Part shown: piece after piece, positions 63,819 through 64,000 of the stretch
Layout of the letters: every line of letters begins with the position of its first letter
Position numbering within the stretch: the stretch's first letter is position 1
DNA from: Paenibacillus donghaensis
GTDB lineage: Bacteria > Bacillota > Bacilli > Paenibacillales > Paenibacillaceae
Length of the DNA: 64,000 nt
Assembly: GCF_002192415.1 (NCBI RefSeq)
Contig: NZ_CP021780.1
Location: 1,550,001 to 1,614,000, forward strand
Direction of reading: 5' to 3'
The notes under the pieces: generated by a model
Seen by the model: only the letters and a program-made list of their open reading frames with translations
Told to the model about the DNA's origin: nothing
The model's database searches: none
Made by a program: the position numbers and the translations under genes

Positions 63819-64000
63819 GCAGACTCGGCAACCTGACAATTACAAAAAAATTATATGGCGGGTTCGGATTGATCTTGATCCTCCTGCTTGTAGTAGCCTT
63901 CACCAGCTACTCTTACCTTTCCAAGGTCAATGATACTTACACTCAACTGCTGACGAATAAAGCCCAGTCGGTCCAACTGATTAAAGATTTGCGAATTGCA
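63815..64000 (+). CDS. Methyl-accepting chemotaxis protein, 3' truncated by window edge
   Basis: Only 62 codons remain: TITKKLYGGFGLILILLLVV gives the first membrane span of a four-helix-bundle MCP, followed by the start of the extracellular domain (YLSKVNDTYTQLL). Overlaps the solute-binding gene by four bases. GGGGGAG is the ribosome site. Confidence 0.82.
   Translation, partial: MSRLGNLTITKKLYGGFGLILILLLVVAFTSYSYLSKVNDTYTQLLTNKAQSVQLIKDLRIA

Overview
The window looks like chromosomal DNA from a Paenibacillus-type Firmicute. The evidence is an S-layer (SLH) surface protein, a stalk-domain/GH18 protein of the sporulation-germination kind, a Tlp spore protein, a T-box leader, Bacillus-type tandem deoxynucleoside kinases, strong AAGGAGG ribosome sites and frequent TTG starts. 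No rRNA, tRNA or CRISPR array was recognised. The assignment to genus is inference from gene content; no 16S is present.

Layout. 1-7.8 kb: the 3' part of an M14 peptidase with SLH anchor, a membrane-attached beta-lactamase-fold hydrolase, and an overlapping Hsp90-like/helical-repeat gene pair. 9-13 kb: a two-gene carboxynorspermidine (polyamine) operon and the dgk-dck pair. 13.2-13.7 kb: a gene-free, promoter-to-terminator interval packed with inverted repeats, read as a large structured RNA of unrecognised class. 14.7-19.2 kb: a PatB/MalY lyase and an rpiR-nagB-nagA amino-sugar operon with palindromic operator candidates. 19.3-25.8 kb: an entire GDP-fucose pathway (manC, fcl, gmd) in one minus-strand cluster with three paralogous fucosyltransferase-like genes. 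26.2-27.8 kb: an IS91-type element. 27.9-35.4 kb: a 42-bp tandem repeat, GH18, metallo-beta-lactamase-fold, radical SAM, bile-acid-symporter-family and chemotaxis receptor genes.

35.4-43.9 kb is accessory: broken small genes, a mosaic of truncated genes and an IS110 fragment, a TIR-domain gene translationally coupled to a tiny basic protein (candidate defence pair), a T-box-controlled second-type methionyl-tRNA synthetase, and an AAC(3) acetyltransferase preceded by a leader peptide whose codons run through an intrinsic terminator. 43.9-48.2 kb: an ABC exporter, tlp and a Crp/DUF4386 pair. 48.2-61.5 kb is AT-rich and patchy: a large GTPase gene behind a leader ORF and a 17-bp hairpin that buries its ribosome site, hydrolases with LysR/MerR/AraC regulators, a doubly broken MFS gene, a chimeric permease/CAAX protease, an FGE-like protein and nuclease remnants. 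The window ends in an ABC solute-binding lipoprotein overlapping the start of a chemotaxis receptor.

Three families of intergenic repeats recur: A (2.65 and 8.16 kb), B (35.5 and 40.0 kb) and C (48.25, 50.9, 57.9 and 59.46 kb). A and B are four-unit arrays of inverted motifs; C copies sit at the edges of the accessory genes. These repeats, the leader-controlled genes, the TIR pair and the structured RNA are the main points for follow-up.
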